A DNA stretch of 64,000 bases from Tribonema minus. Lineage: Eukaryota > Sar > Xanthophyceae > Tribonematales > Tribonemataceae. The translations under genes and the position numbers were made by a program. How positions within the stretch are numbered: position 1 is the first letter of the stretch; each line of letters begins with the position of its first letter. Below the pieces are notes generated by a model that ran no database searches, was not told the origin of the DNA, and saw only the letters and a list, made by a program, of their open reading frames with translations. Shown one piece after another: positions 53,001 through 64,000 of this stretch. The DNA lies in contig JAFCMP010000515.1 in NCBI GenBank assembly GCA_017506865.1, positions 62,001-126,000 of the forward strand. Direction: 5' to 3'.

Positions 53001-55162
53001 GAATTGTCATGAACTGCCAATGGTATGCGCAGTAACTATGCTCCGGACTTGCACACCTTGTCAGAAACAACATTATCCCCCATGTAGCAGTCATAGAAGA
53101 ACCCCTGCTCGATGGGAGGTCCATGCGTGAGGTGGCACCCATAACGACACTCCATGGCATGCCCCAAGCAGTGAGCACTGCTGTGCCAGAACACCGCCTG
53201 TACAATGCGGAACATGCGGAATGTTTCAAGTCGTCAGCAGGCATAAGGCACTGTAGAGACAGGCATTTGTTAAGCCACTCGGCATGTTCATCGTGGTGTT
53301 AACACTCTCATGATGTCTACAGAGTGCAATCAGGGCACCATGTGCATCAGTGTGTCGTCATTGAAGCTGCTGCAATGAGTTTTTGGCAGCCAGGCCATTT
53401 CCATGCGTCAACCTCAACTTGAGGTTTAGCGCATATCAGCACCTTTGTGGCTTTGTGAGAGTCGCAGACAGGCACGCTGTATTACTCACAGGTCAGTACA
53501 AGAAACGGTCTACTACTCATATGCTATTCAGTCATAAGAGTCTACTGTTGATATGAGTATTACGCGACAGGTGTCTGTGCAGCAACATATACCTGACTGT
53601 TGATTAATGGCTGCAAGGTTTATCAAGTTTTTGGTGGCTGAAGCCGGCAGTATGCAAATCATACATTGTGTAATACTCAATGCCTAGCTTGTTGATGAAT
53701 TACAATCAGCAACGTTCAGTGACTGCTGCATCAAATGGCCAAGCACCACAACGGGCAATGTCCAGATGAAGACGCCACAAACCTCACTCATAACTTCTCA
53801 ACAACCATATTCTGCAAACATGTTGCCATGGTATGACAGCGCTGCCAACACTGGCTGGTAAAACATATACACACCAATGGGCACCAACTGCTCAACAGCA
53901 ACCTCATGCATGTACAGATTGCAGCAAACAATGTGTGCCAACAGCAACCTCATGCATGTACAGATTGCAGCAAACAATGTGTGCCTTCAAAAGCCAGTTA
54001 GTCCTTGAGACTTGACTTGCGAGTGATACTGCTGCTCATATACTCATGCGGTAATCTACTTCAAGTACACAGCGCGCAACATTGAAGTACAATCCAGTGA
54101 GAAATCGCAGTCACCTGTGCCTCCTTATCCTCCCACTTGAGCAAGCGCAGCTTGCAATCCCCAATGAGTGGCCGCAGCATATCCCACAGCTCCGCAGAGC
54201 TGTCTCCTGTCTCACCCTCCAGCTCCAGGCCATCAGCGCTTGCCACATTGGCTTCATCATCCTCTATCTTACTGCTGTATGTGACTTCAGACACGATAAT
54301 CTGCAGGAGCACAGGAGCACACAGCTGGCACGTCAACCTTGCTGTAGGGTGGTGCAAAAGAGTTCATGCTGTGCAAAGCAAGAATGCGCAGTAGCTGGTG
54401 CTGTACAGTTGCTGCAGCTATTTGTGGGTACAGCTGTTGTGCTGCAAATATTTGTGCTACAGTGATGACCGTCATCTGCATCAATCATGAAGGTCGCACG
54501 AACTATCGTCTACCATGCAAGAATGACTTAACCATGCACCTGACATGGCTCATCAACAGCGTTGCATCAGCAGTTCTGTGCAGTCTTTCAGGCAACGACT
54601 TGCAACGTTGCGATGATTAGAGCGTGTTTTGAGACCAAAATTTCAAACCTACAAATTCAAATTGTCAAGGCAGCAGCTGCAACGCAGTCATAACATCAGC
54701 AGCAGCAGTCATGTCACGTGTACCGTAGCTGCAGCACCATGACAAAGTCGATGTCCCACTTGCCTGCTTGGCGAGCTGTTTGCTGATGGCGGTCGCGATG
54801 TCCATCGGCGTTGTCTGCCAGCTGATCCCCTCGCGAACGCTTCCATCAGGCAATGTTATTGTAATCGGCACCCGTGGCTTGGCAGCATGTCTTTCCTGCT
54901 GTTTTGCGGCCGCCGCCTCAAACACAGCCATCCTGTCCTTCAAGAAAGCAGGATCCTTGGTCACTGTGAAAGGTGCTCCGATTCGGCCCTGTGCACTCTC
55001 ATCCACGAGCTTGCCAGTGGATTTCGTCAGACGGGTCTTGTGATCAGCCGTGGAGACTGCAGCAGCAGCGCTTTCCACATGGTTGACCTTGCTGGACGCC
55101 GGATCGAGGACTGTGAACTTTGCGGTAGGGTTCACCTTGAACGACCCCTTTCCGGACGACAT
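47038..55162 (-). CDS. TARS: Threonyl-tRNA synthetase, eukaryotic cytosolic type
   Basis: Charges tRNA-Thr with threonine. Ten exons: 55162-54764, 54300-54115, 53197-53057, 52310-52140, 51387-51196, 50707-50477, 49791-49649, 48974-48653, 48197-47913, 47307-47038, all in phase, 779 residues. Order of domains: a basic N-terminal extension of about 85 residues; a TGS domain ([20 protein letters not shown]); the editing domain with HSSAH and LCRGPH; then the class II core with [18 protein letters not shown], the zinc-site segment [56 protein letters not shown] and motif 3 [16 protein letters not shown]. It ends with the anticodon-binding domain ([18 protein letters not shown]). Intron 1 has a GC donor. 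The donor of intron 8 (GTTCGC) is weak but is the only one in phase. Confidence 0.95.
48996..49007. repeat. 12-bp G run (C run on the coding strand)
   Basis: On the minus strand this C run lies 22-33 nt before the acceptor of threonyl-tRNA synthetase exon 8 (48974), the position of a polypyrimidine tract. Confidence 0.8.
50238..50258. repeat. Telomere-like (TTAGGG)n motif in a TARS intron
   Basis: Contains GGGTTAGGGTTAGGGTTAG, the same 18-19 bp as the motif at 7087. It lies in the middle of intron 6, not near a splice site. Confidence 0.8.
53893..53985. repeat. Perfect 46-bp tandem duplication
   Basis: Two identical copies (53893 and 53939) with CTCATGCATGTACAGATTGC inside. They lie in intron 2 of the threonyl-tRNA synthetase gene. 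The identity implies a recent event. Confidence 0.9.
54758..54766 (-). other. GC-type splice donor, TARS intron 1
   Basis: The exon ends AAGCAG at 54764 and the intron begins GCAAGT. Joining to 54300 keeps phase 0 and yields [14 protein letters not shown], as expected for the end of the TGS domain. Confidence 0.85.
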
Positions 55163-56902
55163 GGCTCTGCCACAGCTGATGCTGGAGATTTGATCCAGTC
55201 CCTAGCTCCAGCGTTCCCTGAAAGCTTCTTCCTAGTTGCACAGAGCTGCCTCAATTTGGCAGGTCGCTAGCCCTAGCCCTAAAAGCTGCACAAGTTTATT
55301 CTCGCTACTCAAGCGAACAGCGCGAGCCGCCGTTTGTTGGCCGGTTACATGTACTGCAGAGTCAACTGGGGACCGCGTTTTCCTGGGACAGTGCCAGCAC
55401 TGAGACTAGACACAATCCTGCGCATTTTAATGAGATCTCTCCTGTAGCCGGTTTGCTCGTCTTACATTATGTGGCATGTGCCAGGCTCAGCTGCCGCTGC
55501 TCTTGCAGCACCCGTAGGTGCAAGGTCAAATGCTGGCCGGCGGCTCTACAACTAAACCAAGAAAAGGGGGGAAGGGTTGCAGTCGCAAACACTGCAGTTG
55601 TTGCGCCAAGCAATGATGCCACAGTGTGTGAACACTGTCAAGACAGTGAAGCACAATCGGCATCATCGACAGGGAACGATATTCACACAGCACGAGCTGC
55701 CTGTGTTTAGGCATACCAAGACGAGAGCCAGATGTACCTAGTCGTGCAGCGCTTGCACCATTCAAAGCACACTTGCTCATGTACTCATGACATCGCTCAT
55801 TGTGCACATGCAAACTTTCGACTGATGCCCCTTGGCCGGGCGCATGCGCAGCCATTGCATCGCGGTCATCATTGTGGGCTTGCCTGTCAATGGTGTCATC
55901 AAGTCAACGAGTTCAAAGATACAGCAACGTACGCAAGCGAATCACTGCGCCTGGCCGTCACACTTCAGCCAGTAAGGCCCAGCAGCCATTGCTGCAGCGA
56001 CAGCAATGGCAGCATATCTATGCATGCTGCCTTTCACGGTGCCAATGTACACCTCGCAACAACAACAGGTGCACAACTTGCACAAAAGCACATTGTGACA
56101 AGTGTACAACCTCTAATCAAGGCATGACATCATAAGCGTCTGGCAGACACTGTACCTGAAGCATGACAACTCTTTGATCCTGTCCCATGTACCCCGGGCC
56201 TCCTCACGGGTTAGCATGCAGTCACTGCTGAGAACATGGCAGGTATTGGGTTAGCCCTAACCCTGATACAGGTGCGCAACCACTGCATGCTGCATTCAAG
56301 CGAAGCACAGGGTCGCACAGAATCTCATGCCACAGCGAGCCACACCAGCAATCGCCACAACAGCCGGCCAACAGGAGTCATACCTGAGGCAGACGTGATG
56401 CTACTGAAGACAGTGCCTGTACATCACGACGACGAAGCGCGTATGTGTATGTATTATGCTGCCACATGCTGGCTGGTCCACGCTTTCATTGTGTTCCTGC
56501 CTTTGGGGTCATTACCGCACTCCTCTTGCTCCAATGTCTTGTATCCTGCAGCCTCGGTCAAGTGTACCTAGTCGTGTTGTACAGCTGTCATCGATGTGTA
56601 TGTACATGCACAGAGTTCGCGTTCAGGTAGGGCACATGGCAGTGCACTACATGCAGATGGCACCCACTGATTATTTGCCCACATGAATCGCAGTGTGCAA
56701 ACGACCCATTGACCAGAGCTGGTCCAGCCCAAGATGGGGTGCACGCCACTGCCATTGCCGACCTTCAATTCCTTGTCATCTTGCATGAGCAGGAGCTTGC
56801 TGGCTTTCCAGGATGCCACAGGATGCGATGGCCTGTCACCGCCAGCAGCCACACCGAGTGTGAACTGCAGCATGATGCCTGCCCCGCGCCTATGGCGGTT
56901 AT
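55163..56902. other. Intergenic region: TARS promoter and SPATA20-like 3' flank
   Basis: About 1.7 kb. Open frames here overlap and match no family. Two telomere-like motifs are present: CCCTAGCCCTAGCCCTAA-like sequence near 55265-55281, and a head-to-head pair GGGTTAG..CTAACCC at 56248-56263. Nothing else is recognised. Confidence 0.4.
56248..56263. repeat. Head-to-head telomere-like hexamers
   Basis: GGGTTAG and its reverse complement CTAACCC separated by two bases, forming a small palindrome in intergenic sequence. Confidence 0.7.
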
Positions 56903-59900
56903 TCACGCATGCGGCGCGCGCAGCCTGATGTTGTGCACCAGCTGCTGAGGTTCCACGACAGGCAGCGAGCACACGCGCTGCTTGCACACGTACGCCGTCG
57001 CCTTCCCACGGACCATGGGACACCCCCCATACGACTCCAGAACCCCCCTGAACCTCGCGCGCACAGCCGCATCTGAATCAGCCTCTGCGCCCCCCTCGGG
57101 CTTGAGAATCAGGATGCGGTTGGGCAGGAAGACACTGTGCGCCGCCTGCAGCAGCGCTCCGGTGTCCTCCGCCCCAGCCTCCCCCACTATGACGATGAGC
57201 GCATAGTCCATGAGGTGCGTGGCTAGCGCTGCGGTGAGGGCGGGCATGCCATACATGGCGGCTCTGTCCTGTATGGGCCTGGCCAGCAGATGCAGCATGT
57301 TGGCGTGGCTGCTGTGGTTGGGGTCGGCTGCGTACCCCACAAGCTCTTGCAGGCGCCAGAGGTTGCTCGCTGCAGCGGGCGGAGCAGGGAGGCGAAGGGG
57401 CGGTGTTTTGAGTGTCAGTGCAGCAGCAACAGTGTCTTGCAACAATGTGTACCTGCAACGCAAGTACAAATCGCATAGAGCATATTGAAATATGCAGGTC
57501 AGCAAAGCGCGTCCATGGCCGCAAGTCAACGCTGCACACCGATCTACATGTGCGGTATTCTGTATCATCACTGCACTTGCTGTGCTGACCAAAGCGGCAA
57601 TGACATTGACACCCAACTCATGTGTCGTGACTTTACTCTGAAGTCCACGTCTTCACACCTCGGGCTAGTTTTGCACAGCAGTGTCAGCATTGACTGCAGA
57701 CCAGGAGGCTGTCCAGCATTCGCACCTCATATGCATCATACCCCATGTGCATTTACATGCAATGATACCAAGGCGTTGCACCCAGATGCACGCTGGCACA
57801 CCATTCACCCTGAATGTAGCGTGCTTCACACTCCACATCGCCCCCCGCAAAACTCCTGTCGCAGCGCACCCACTGCATACACCCGCTACGTTCTTCTCAC
57901 ACCATATAGCCATCACATACTTCAACTTCAACTACAAACACTGTTCACATGCATACCTGCAACGCTCATGGCACTGGGCTCAGCACCGTCCTGGCTGTCC
58001 TTGAGCCTGAGCAGTACGTCAGAGGACCCTGCTCGTGTGCTGAAGTACCCGCCCCCCTGCTCTCGATCGGCCATGAACCCCTTGTCCATCTCCTCTTGAA
58101 GTTGCTCAGCCCAGTCCAACCACCTAACGGCGGCCATGCCAAAAGAAGTCAGTGTCAGTGTAAGCTGCTGTGCTGAGGAGCTTATCATCCTCATCATGTT
58201 GGCGGTTTCCTGTGTCACTGATTAGGGCGTCGAACCTGATCCTGATCCCAAGCCACGGCCAAGCAACTGTTGTAACTCGGTTGGCTTATACATACCACAT
58301 TTGAACTCCTTTCTCACACTTTTCCGGAATGATGGCCTCATTCTTAATGTGATTGGCTTTGGGCGAGGGATACCAACAATGTGTTCCTCTTTCAGAAGGC
58401 ATTTCAAAGTATAATCACTGAGACGTCATTTGGCCTGCACCTGTCGTACCGACAGGGCAGCACATTGCTGTTGAGGCGCCCCCCCTGTTACTGTTGAAGT
58501 GCTGCTCCCCTGTGTGTTGGCGACGGCGAGGATGTCGCGCCGTGCACAAAGGAGTCCGGCTTCGGTCTGGCCGGGGGAAAGGCCACACTCACACTACGCC
58601 AGGCACAAGACGTCTGACACAGCTTGCTTTGGACATTGATCATATCCGACACCTTGTGCCTGGCGCAGTGCATGGCCTTCCCCCAGCCAGCTCGAAGACA
58701 ATTATGAAGGTCGTGGTGACTGAGGGTAGTATGGCGGGTACTGCCCACTGATGACGCAGACCTCGAGTGTCGCACGTTTGTGTGGTGACTCGGTCAATGG
58801 CAACTCTGTTGAGCAGTGACGCTCAATCAGCTGCTGCAAGCACGCAAGTGCTCAAGAACTAATTTCAATCAGAAGAGACGCATCAAAACTTGCGTGACAT
58901 CATTCTGCGAAGAAGCTGCGGCATGAGTTGCAGTGCTGCATGAGTACATTTATTGCACTGCAATGGTTGGGAAAGGCTATGTGTGAGTGGAAATGCTCAT
59001 TTCAGCAATGTGGCCAACGTCACCGCTACTGTACTTCAAGTATGATTGCTTGGTGCCGTTCCCTGTGTGCACCATCCCGAGAGCCTGGACAACTCACATG
59101 CTAGTAACAAAAGCACGCCGATAGTACAGATGCGTTGCTGTGAATGCTGCAAGAAGAAGTTCACATGCAGAGTGCCTCTGGGCCTTACTAGCACGGGTGA
59201 CCGATACCATTAAGCATACGAACTGCTGACCTGATCTGGTAGGGGTCGGCATCGTATAGGTCCAGCAGGCCCCTGATGAGGTAGGCATGGTCGTCTGCAA
59301 ATGCAGCCACTTGTGATCGCTTGCCAGCCCTGCCCACAAAAGCACAGCAAAAATCATCACATGTAGACATTCTTCAACCAGCCTTGTATGAGAGGCTAAT
59401 GGCAGGTAGGTCATGCAGGCATGTGTTGCTGTTTCGTGGGCAAGTGAGTTCAGAGAGTCATCACCAGCATGAAGCATTTGGAGCAGCACAAGTTATAAAA
59501 CCGCATGTAGGGGCATGACTGCAGAACCGCTGCTTGATTGCCAAAACGTGAAGCTACAGGTTTATAAACAAATCATGTCAGCGCACTTGAGAAAGCCATG
59601 CCTGAAGCAGGCCGCAAGAAGAAGCTTGAAAAATCAAATCCTTGAAGACTGCTCATAGCATCTGGTACTTGCAGTGATGCGTCACTGCTACTTGGCAAAT
59701 GTGATCATGTGACAATCAGGGAGTGCAGTATGAAGCCGTGCGCTGTAGATGAGCCCCACCACATGCATTTGACAATACTTTGAAAGCAGTCCAAGTACTT
59801 TAAAACAGAGTCTGGCTACGGGCTGATTGATTTGCAAGCGCACTGGTCATAGGCGCTAAACCACCAACAACCAGTAAGATTGCATCTTCATTGCACAAGA

Positions 59901-62900
59901 ACGCCTTGTACTTGTGATATGTACCACAACGTTTCCATCAGCAAGACACACCTGTAGCTCCTATACAGCACACGCTCCTGTCAGTGGCAACAATCATGCA
60001 GCAGCACAGGCGTAAATTGGGCGGTGTCAGTACATGCTGTAGTGGTTGCTATGATATGTCACTCCATGACACACAAGTGCTCATTGCCGCCCGCCACGGA
60101 GAGCTGATGAGCACTGCTGAAGAATTTTCATGCATATCTACCCAGGTGACTCATGAGTCCATCAGCACGACTTCTCGGATACTGCTGAGCCGCGCAGCTT
60201 TGTAAGCTCACCATCATCATGTTGGCAAACATCATTCAACTCGGTCATGCGGTGGCAGAATGAGTGCATGGTCTTACAGATTGCAGTGTGTTGACATTGA
60301 CAACATAACTTGAAGTTTGAGAGTGATGATTTGTGGGGCCCACGCTGGTGAGCACAATACTACTCGTCGTCATGCAAGCGGATGCAGGTGTTCATGTATT
60401 CAGTGCAGCAAATCATGCCAGCCAATGGTACACGCAAAGTCTTTTTTTTTTGTATGCTTCTAGTACTTGGCAATGATGCTGACCACCCGGCTTGCAGCAA
60501 AGGGGCATCTGTGCGCCACTATGGATGGCTCTGCAGGTGTCAATGAGTGTCTTCCTGCTCAGCAGAGAGGGACTTCTCTCACTTTGGCCCAGCCTTGAGA
60601 CCAGCGGAATCATACGCTTCGAAGTATGCTCAGTAGCTTATAGCATATGCGAGTCAGAATATTGCAGATGATAATCCAGTGCCCATGCTAAGCATTGCTT
60701 GCCTCACAAGATTGCAAGCAGATGTAGCATTGTTAAGATGCGGCCTACGTCAAGGCGTTACATTGCCAGAGACAGGACGTCCTACGGTCCATCGACCTAC
60801 AAATTCAACACTTTGACTACTGTTTGACTTCAACAACACCTATCCCTCACCTTGGCGTCAAACAGGTTACCTTGCAGGAACTCCGCCGCCTTGGTGGCAG
60901 TTCTCAGGTACTCCTGCCGCTGCTGTGCGGAGGGCACCGCTTGCGCTGCCTTGGCAAACGCGCTCATCATGAGCCCATTCCAAGCCGTTATCACCTTGTC
61001 GTCGAGTCGCGGCGCTGGGCGCTGTTGTCTGGCCTCGTACAGTAGGGCCTTGGCGCTGTCCAGAGCGTGTGTCACTTGCTCCGCTGAGCACTGCAGCTGT
61101 AGCGTGCCTGCATGGGCGCGCCGCCAGAAGCAGTTTGGTATGTGTTAGAAGCGTGTTTTGTGGGTCTCAGGGGCTACACTTGAGTCTCACAGGCTTGCGC
61201 CAATGCAACAATAAGTTGAATGGCAAGAGGTCATGGGCTAGATGTCAGTTTGTCATGGTAAGATGAAAATTGAGCATAGGTGCAAAAGGTCATCTGCTAG
61301 AGGCCCCCCTGACAAGGTGGTTGAGCTGCAGTCTCAGTGGCACATGAACCTGACCAGGTCACGACGAGCCAAAAAGACCTCCTCGCAAGAAAGCCTAGTA
61401 CTGCAGTTTTCAGCAGCATGCGGCAGTGTCACACGCCACACTCTGCTACTCAAACTACAAGCACGCCATCCGCACACACCGTTCATGCACATCGTTGCCA
61501 GAAAGCGCTCACCTACGAGCTCTTGAGGCGTCATGGCCTGGTACAGCACGTTCTGCCCGTGCAGCTCCCCGTGCGGGTCCCCCTTGGGGTCGCAGTTGCC
61601 CCCCGGCCGCACCCCATAAGCCTTGCAGAACACGTGCGACAGCTTGACCCCCCCCTCGCCCCCCTCGCAGGGGAGCGTCACCTCATTTTTGTCGAGCAGT
61701 GTGGCAAGGTCATGATGCGTCCACGTGCAGAAGGCGCCCTCGCGCATGGCCGTGGCGTCGCTGGCGGGGTATGAGTCTGCGTCCTGAGCACTGTAGAATC
61801 CCCCTAGGGGGTCCGTCATGTCGCGCGAGACGTAGCGCAGGATGGACTCGGCGACAGCGCGGTAGTGGTCTTGCCCGGTGATCTGCAGTAGTCAGAAAAG
61901 CATGCGGGTAGAGCAATAAGCTAAAAGTGGTGGCACTCATCGCGTGTGGCTAGCAGTTTGTACTGCTGCGTGAGCGCGCGGAGAAGGTTGGTGGGTCATT
62001 GCAACCTTGAGGAACGCTGATGCGAGGCAGTCGCACATGTGCCGGTGCGTTTGCGTGACTTGCGAGGGCTCTGCAAATCTGCATATGGTGGCAATAGCGT
62101 GGGTATGTATCCCGTGTGCAGTGTGCTAGCTTGTGCCTGCACACGCGCACTGCAACCACACAAGAGGTAGGTACAGGCAAAAGAAATGATGAGTACTGAT
62201 GAGTGGCGTGTCACGGTGTGGCGGATTACAGTTGAAGTATGGACCAACCTGGCAACGGTTAACATATGTTGAGCTGTATAGCCAGCAGCATGTTTCTATG
62301 ATACTGAACAGCAGCAACTTCACAACGCAAAACCAAGGGGCAGTAATCAGTAGATGACGCAGCCAAGTGACATGTAGGCTCAACAGCAGCGGATGTTAGC
62401 CATCCTTGTCCCAACCCGTTTGACCTGTCCCAGTCGCACCACTGACTATATAAAGACCTGCATCTTAGGGAGAGCTGTGTACGCAAAGACAAGCACATTG
62501 TTGGATTGTAGAGAGTTGGGCAGTGCACATGGATTCTAAAAGCATCATGAATGGCTACTTATGCTGCTGACCTCATGCGCATGACTTCAACGCCAGCATT
62601 CATACAATGCACTTCACATGTCACTACAAACTTTCAGAGGCATTACTGACAGCGGCGGCACTGGCCACAGTCAGACTTACGAGCATTGTTGACACTGAGG
62701 CCTGTTCACCTGGTAGGTCTCCAGATAGGACACTGCCAGTTGAGCGTTGTCGTAGAGCATCTGCAACAGGAACGTGCCACCAGGAACACAAACAAGAAAC
62801 TGACGTGTCGCTATGAAGGTCAGAGTGATCACAGTCAGTGAGTCATTGGCACCAGAGGCAAAAGTGCTCCAATTCAGGCAGTATTGCGCGGCGTAAGCAT

Positions 62901-64000
62901 GCATGGTGCAATTGCACTTGATGATCAGCTCGCAAACGAGGATGTCAACAGGGTTTGCATATCGGGTGCACGCATTCAGTCTTGCACAGGCGCGGCGAGC
63001 AAACCAGGCTTGGCCTTACACCCAGGGCAAAACTCATACAATCGAAGCTGTTGAGCTAGCTCGTGTGGCAGCTTCATGTACTAAATTCATGACCGACACT
63101 GTGCCTGCAGTGTAGTGATTATCGCTGAAAGGCATTGTGTCTTCGCGTTATACATGAGGTACAGCATGCGACAGCCTCGACAATGTTTCTCAGATGCCTC
63201 ATCATTTAAACATCATACTTCTATGTTTTTGAAGTGACGATCATAGAAGTACAAGTCATCAGCGCTCAAAGCGGCCGACAGCGGTATATTCACCTTGATA
63301 CCCACCCTGAAAATCATGACCGTGGCACAATTTTCTCGCAAGTTATACACTCCATGCGTGTACTCCAGCATGCAGACTGACGCAATCAACACAAGGTGAG
63401 GTGGTTCAGGGTAGAATAAGGCTCACCCAAACGCACTGCTGGAGCATCAGTTTGGGTGCGGGGACAAAGCACTTCTCGTGGAAGCTGTTGCAACTGATGT
63501 ACTTCCAGCTCAAGAACATGTATGATGTGATGTACTCAGGCCAGTACACCAATGATGCACGCACGGCCGCATGGCTACTGATTTTTAGGACAATACACTT
63601 CAAAGCGCTACCGCTTCATATACACGCATGAAGCAATGAAATGTGAATGCCAGCACAAACATGTAGCAGGACATGATTGAATGCCGTTGCCATTGGAATG
63701 TCGCGTGAATTAATGCGCAAAGTACCTCAAGAGCACTGTCACACACGAAGCAGGCTCCAGCTCATTTGTGAGAGATAACACGCGTGTATGGTCAACGTGC
63801 GTAGCTATCACTTTTCATGCATCATACTGACATACGACGCATATGATGACACATACGCAGAAGTACATGTACTGTCAGCACTACTACTACTACCACCACC
63901 ATCACTCCAGACAGCACAGCGCAGCACTGCACCCACCTTCTCAAAGTGCGGCACATGCCACCGGGGGTCCGTGCTGTAGCGCGCAAACCCCCCTGTTATG
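56903..64000 (-). CDS. SPATA20: SPATA20/YyaL-family protein (DUF255 type), 5' end outside window
   Basis: Members have an N-terminal thioredoxin-like domain and a C-terminal alpha/alpha-barrel related to sugar epimerases; the exact reaction is unsettled. Exons seen: 64000-63937, 62760-62710, 61882-61513, 61107-60851, 59329-59231, 58123-57957, 57369-56903. The thioredoxin-like part lies beyond 64000. Motifs in order: GGFARYSTDPRWHVPHFEK, MLYDNAQLAVSYLETYQ, GGFYSAQDADSYP, REGAFCTWTHHDL, DPHGELHGQNVL, RLDDKVITAWNGLMMSAFA, FADDHAYLIRGLLDLYDAD, WLDWAEQLQEEMD, GGGYFST, LLRLKDSQDGAEPSAMS. The protein ends RLRAPHA. Junctions agree in phase except between 60851 and 59329, where one short exon (about 15-25 residues) seems to be missing from my model. 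Confidence 0.85.
58597..58665. repeat. 13-bp inverted repeat with 43-nt loop
   Basis: CGCCAGGCACAAG at 58597-58609 and its perfect reverse complement at 58653-58665, inside an intron of the SPATA20-like gene. The surrounding 300 bp are locally GC-richer than the rest of the intron. Confidence 0.6.

Noticed and set aside
58222-58407. Basic 61-residue frame inside a SPATA20-like intron (Lys/Arg-rich)
   Set aside because: Short, no partner exons, no similarity that I can name; kept out as probable chance or an old element remnant.

Overview
This is a nuclear chromosome segment from a photosynthetic eukaryote. The genes are split by many spliceosomal introns (about 55 mapped, mostly 0.2-1 kb), both strands are used, and there are no operons, ribosome binding sites, tRNA genes, CRISPR arrays or intact mobile elements. 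Exons are GC-rich and code for long Ala/Ser/Gly/Gln-rich linkers; introns and spacers are close to 50% GC. Two genes at the left end (an unknown membrane protein and chorismate mutase) begin with a signal-peptide-like stretch followed by an 'AF' motif. That resembles the bipartite presequences of complex (secondary) plastids in stramenopiles, haptophytes and cryptophytes. Short TTAGGG-type telomere-like motifs also occur. My best guess is an alga with a complex plastid; a green alga is not excluded.

Layout: 1-174, 3' end of an unknown gene (+). 921-1874, unknown presequence-bearing protein (-). 1998-3104, chorismate mutase (+), divergent from it across about 120 bp. 4236-26613, a 29-exon gene (-) for an XMAP215/MOR1/ch-TOG microtubule polymerase with five TOG domains, fully in phase, 2538 residues. 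26899-29063, a 3-mercaptopyruvate sulfurtransferase-type double rhodanese (+). 30009-31582, a RING-H2 protein with candidate SUMO- and ubiquitin-binding motifs (-). 32339-34082, RWDD1/Gir2 homologue (-), head-to-head with 34405-39108, the splicing factor CDC5 (+). 40488-46318, a gamma-tubulin complex component of the GCP5/GCP6 type (-). 47038-55162, threonyl-tRNA synthetase (-). 56903-64000, a SPATA20/YyaL-family protein (-) whose 5' end lies beyond the window.

The genes are mostly unrelated housekeeping functions: aromatic amino acid synthesis, sulfur transfer, translation, splicing and ubiquitin signalling. The one thematic link is that a microtubule polymerase (MOR1) and a gamma-tubulin ring complex subunit lie within 14 kb of each other; the two act together in microtubule nucleation. 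I found no convincing new multi-gene system. The more unusual signals are at gene-structure level: a decaying tandem duplication of an exon boundary in MOR1 that creates a possible in-frame 22-codon cassette exon, four GC-AG introns, start codons isolated in 4-nt coding exons in both members of one divergent gene pair, and a probable SUMO-targeted ubiquitin ligase.
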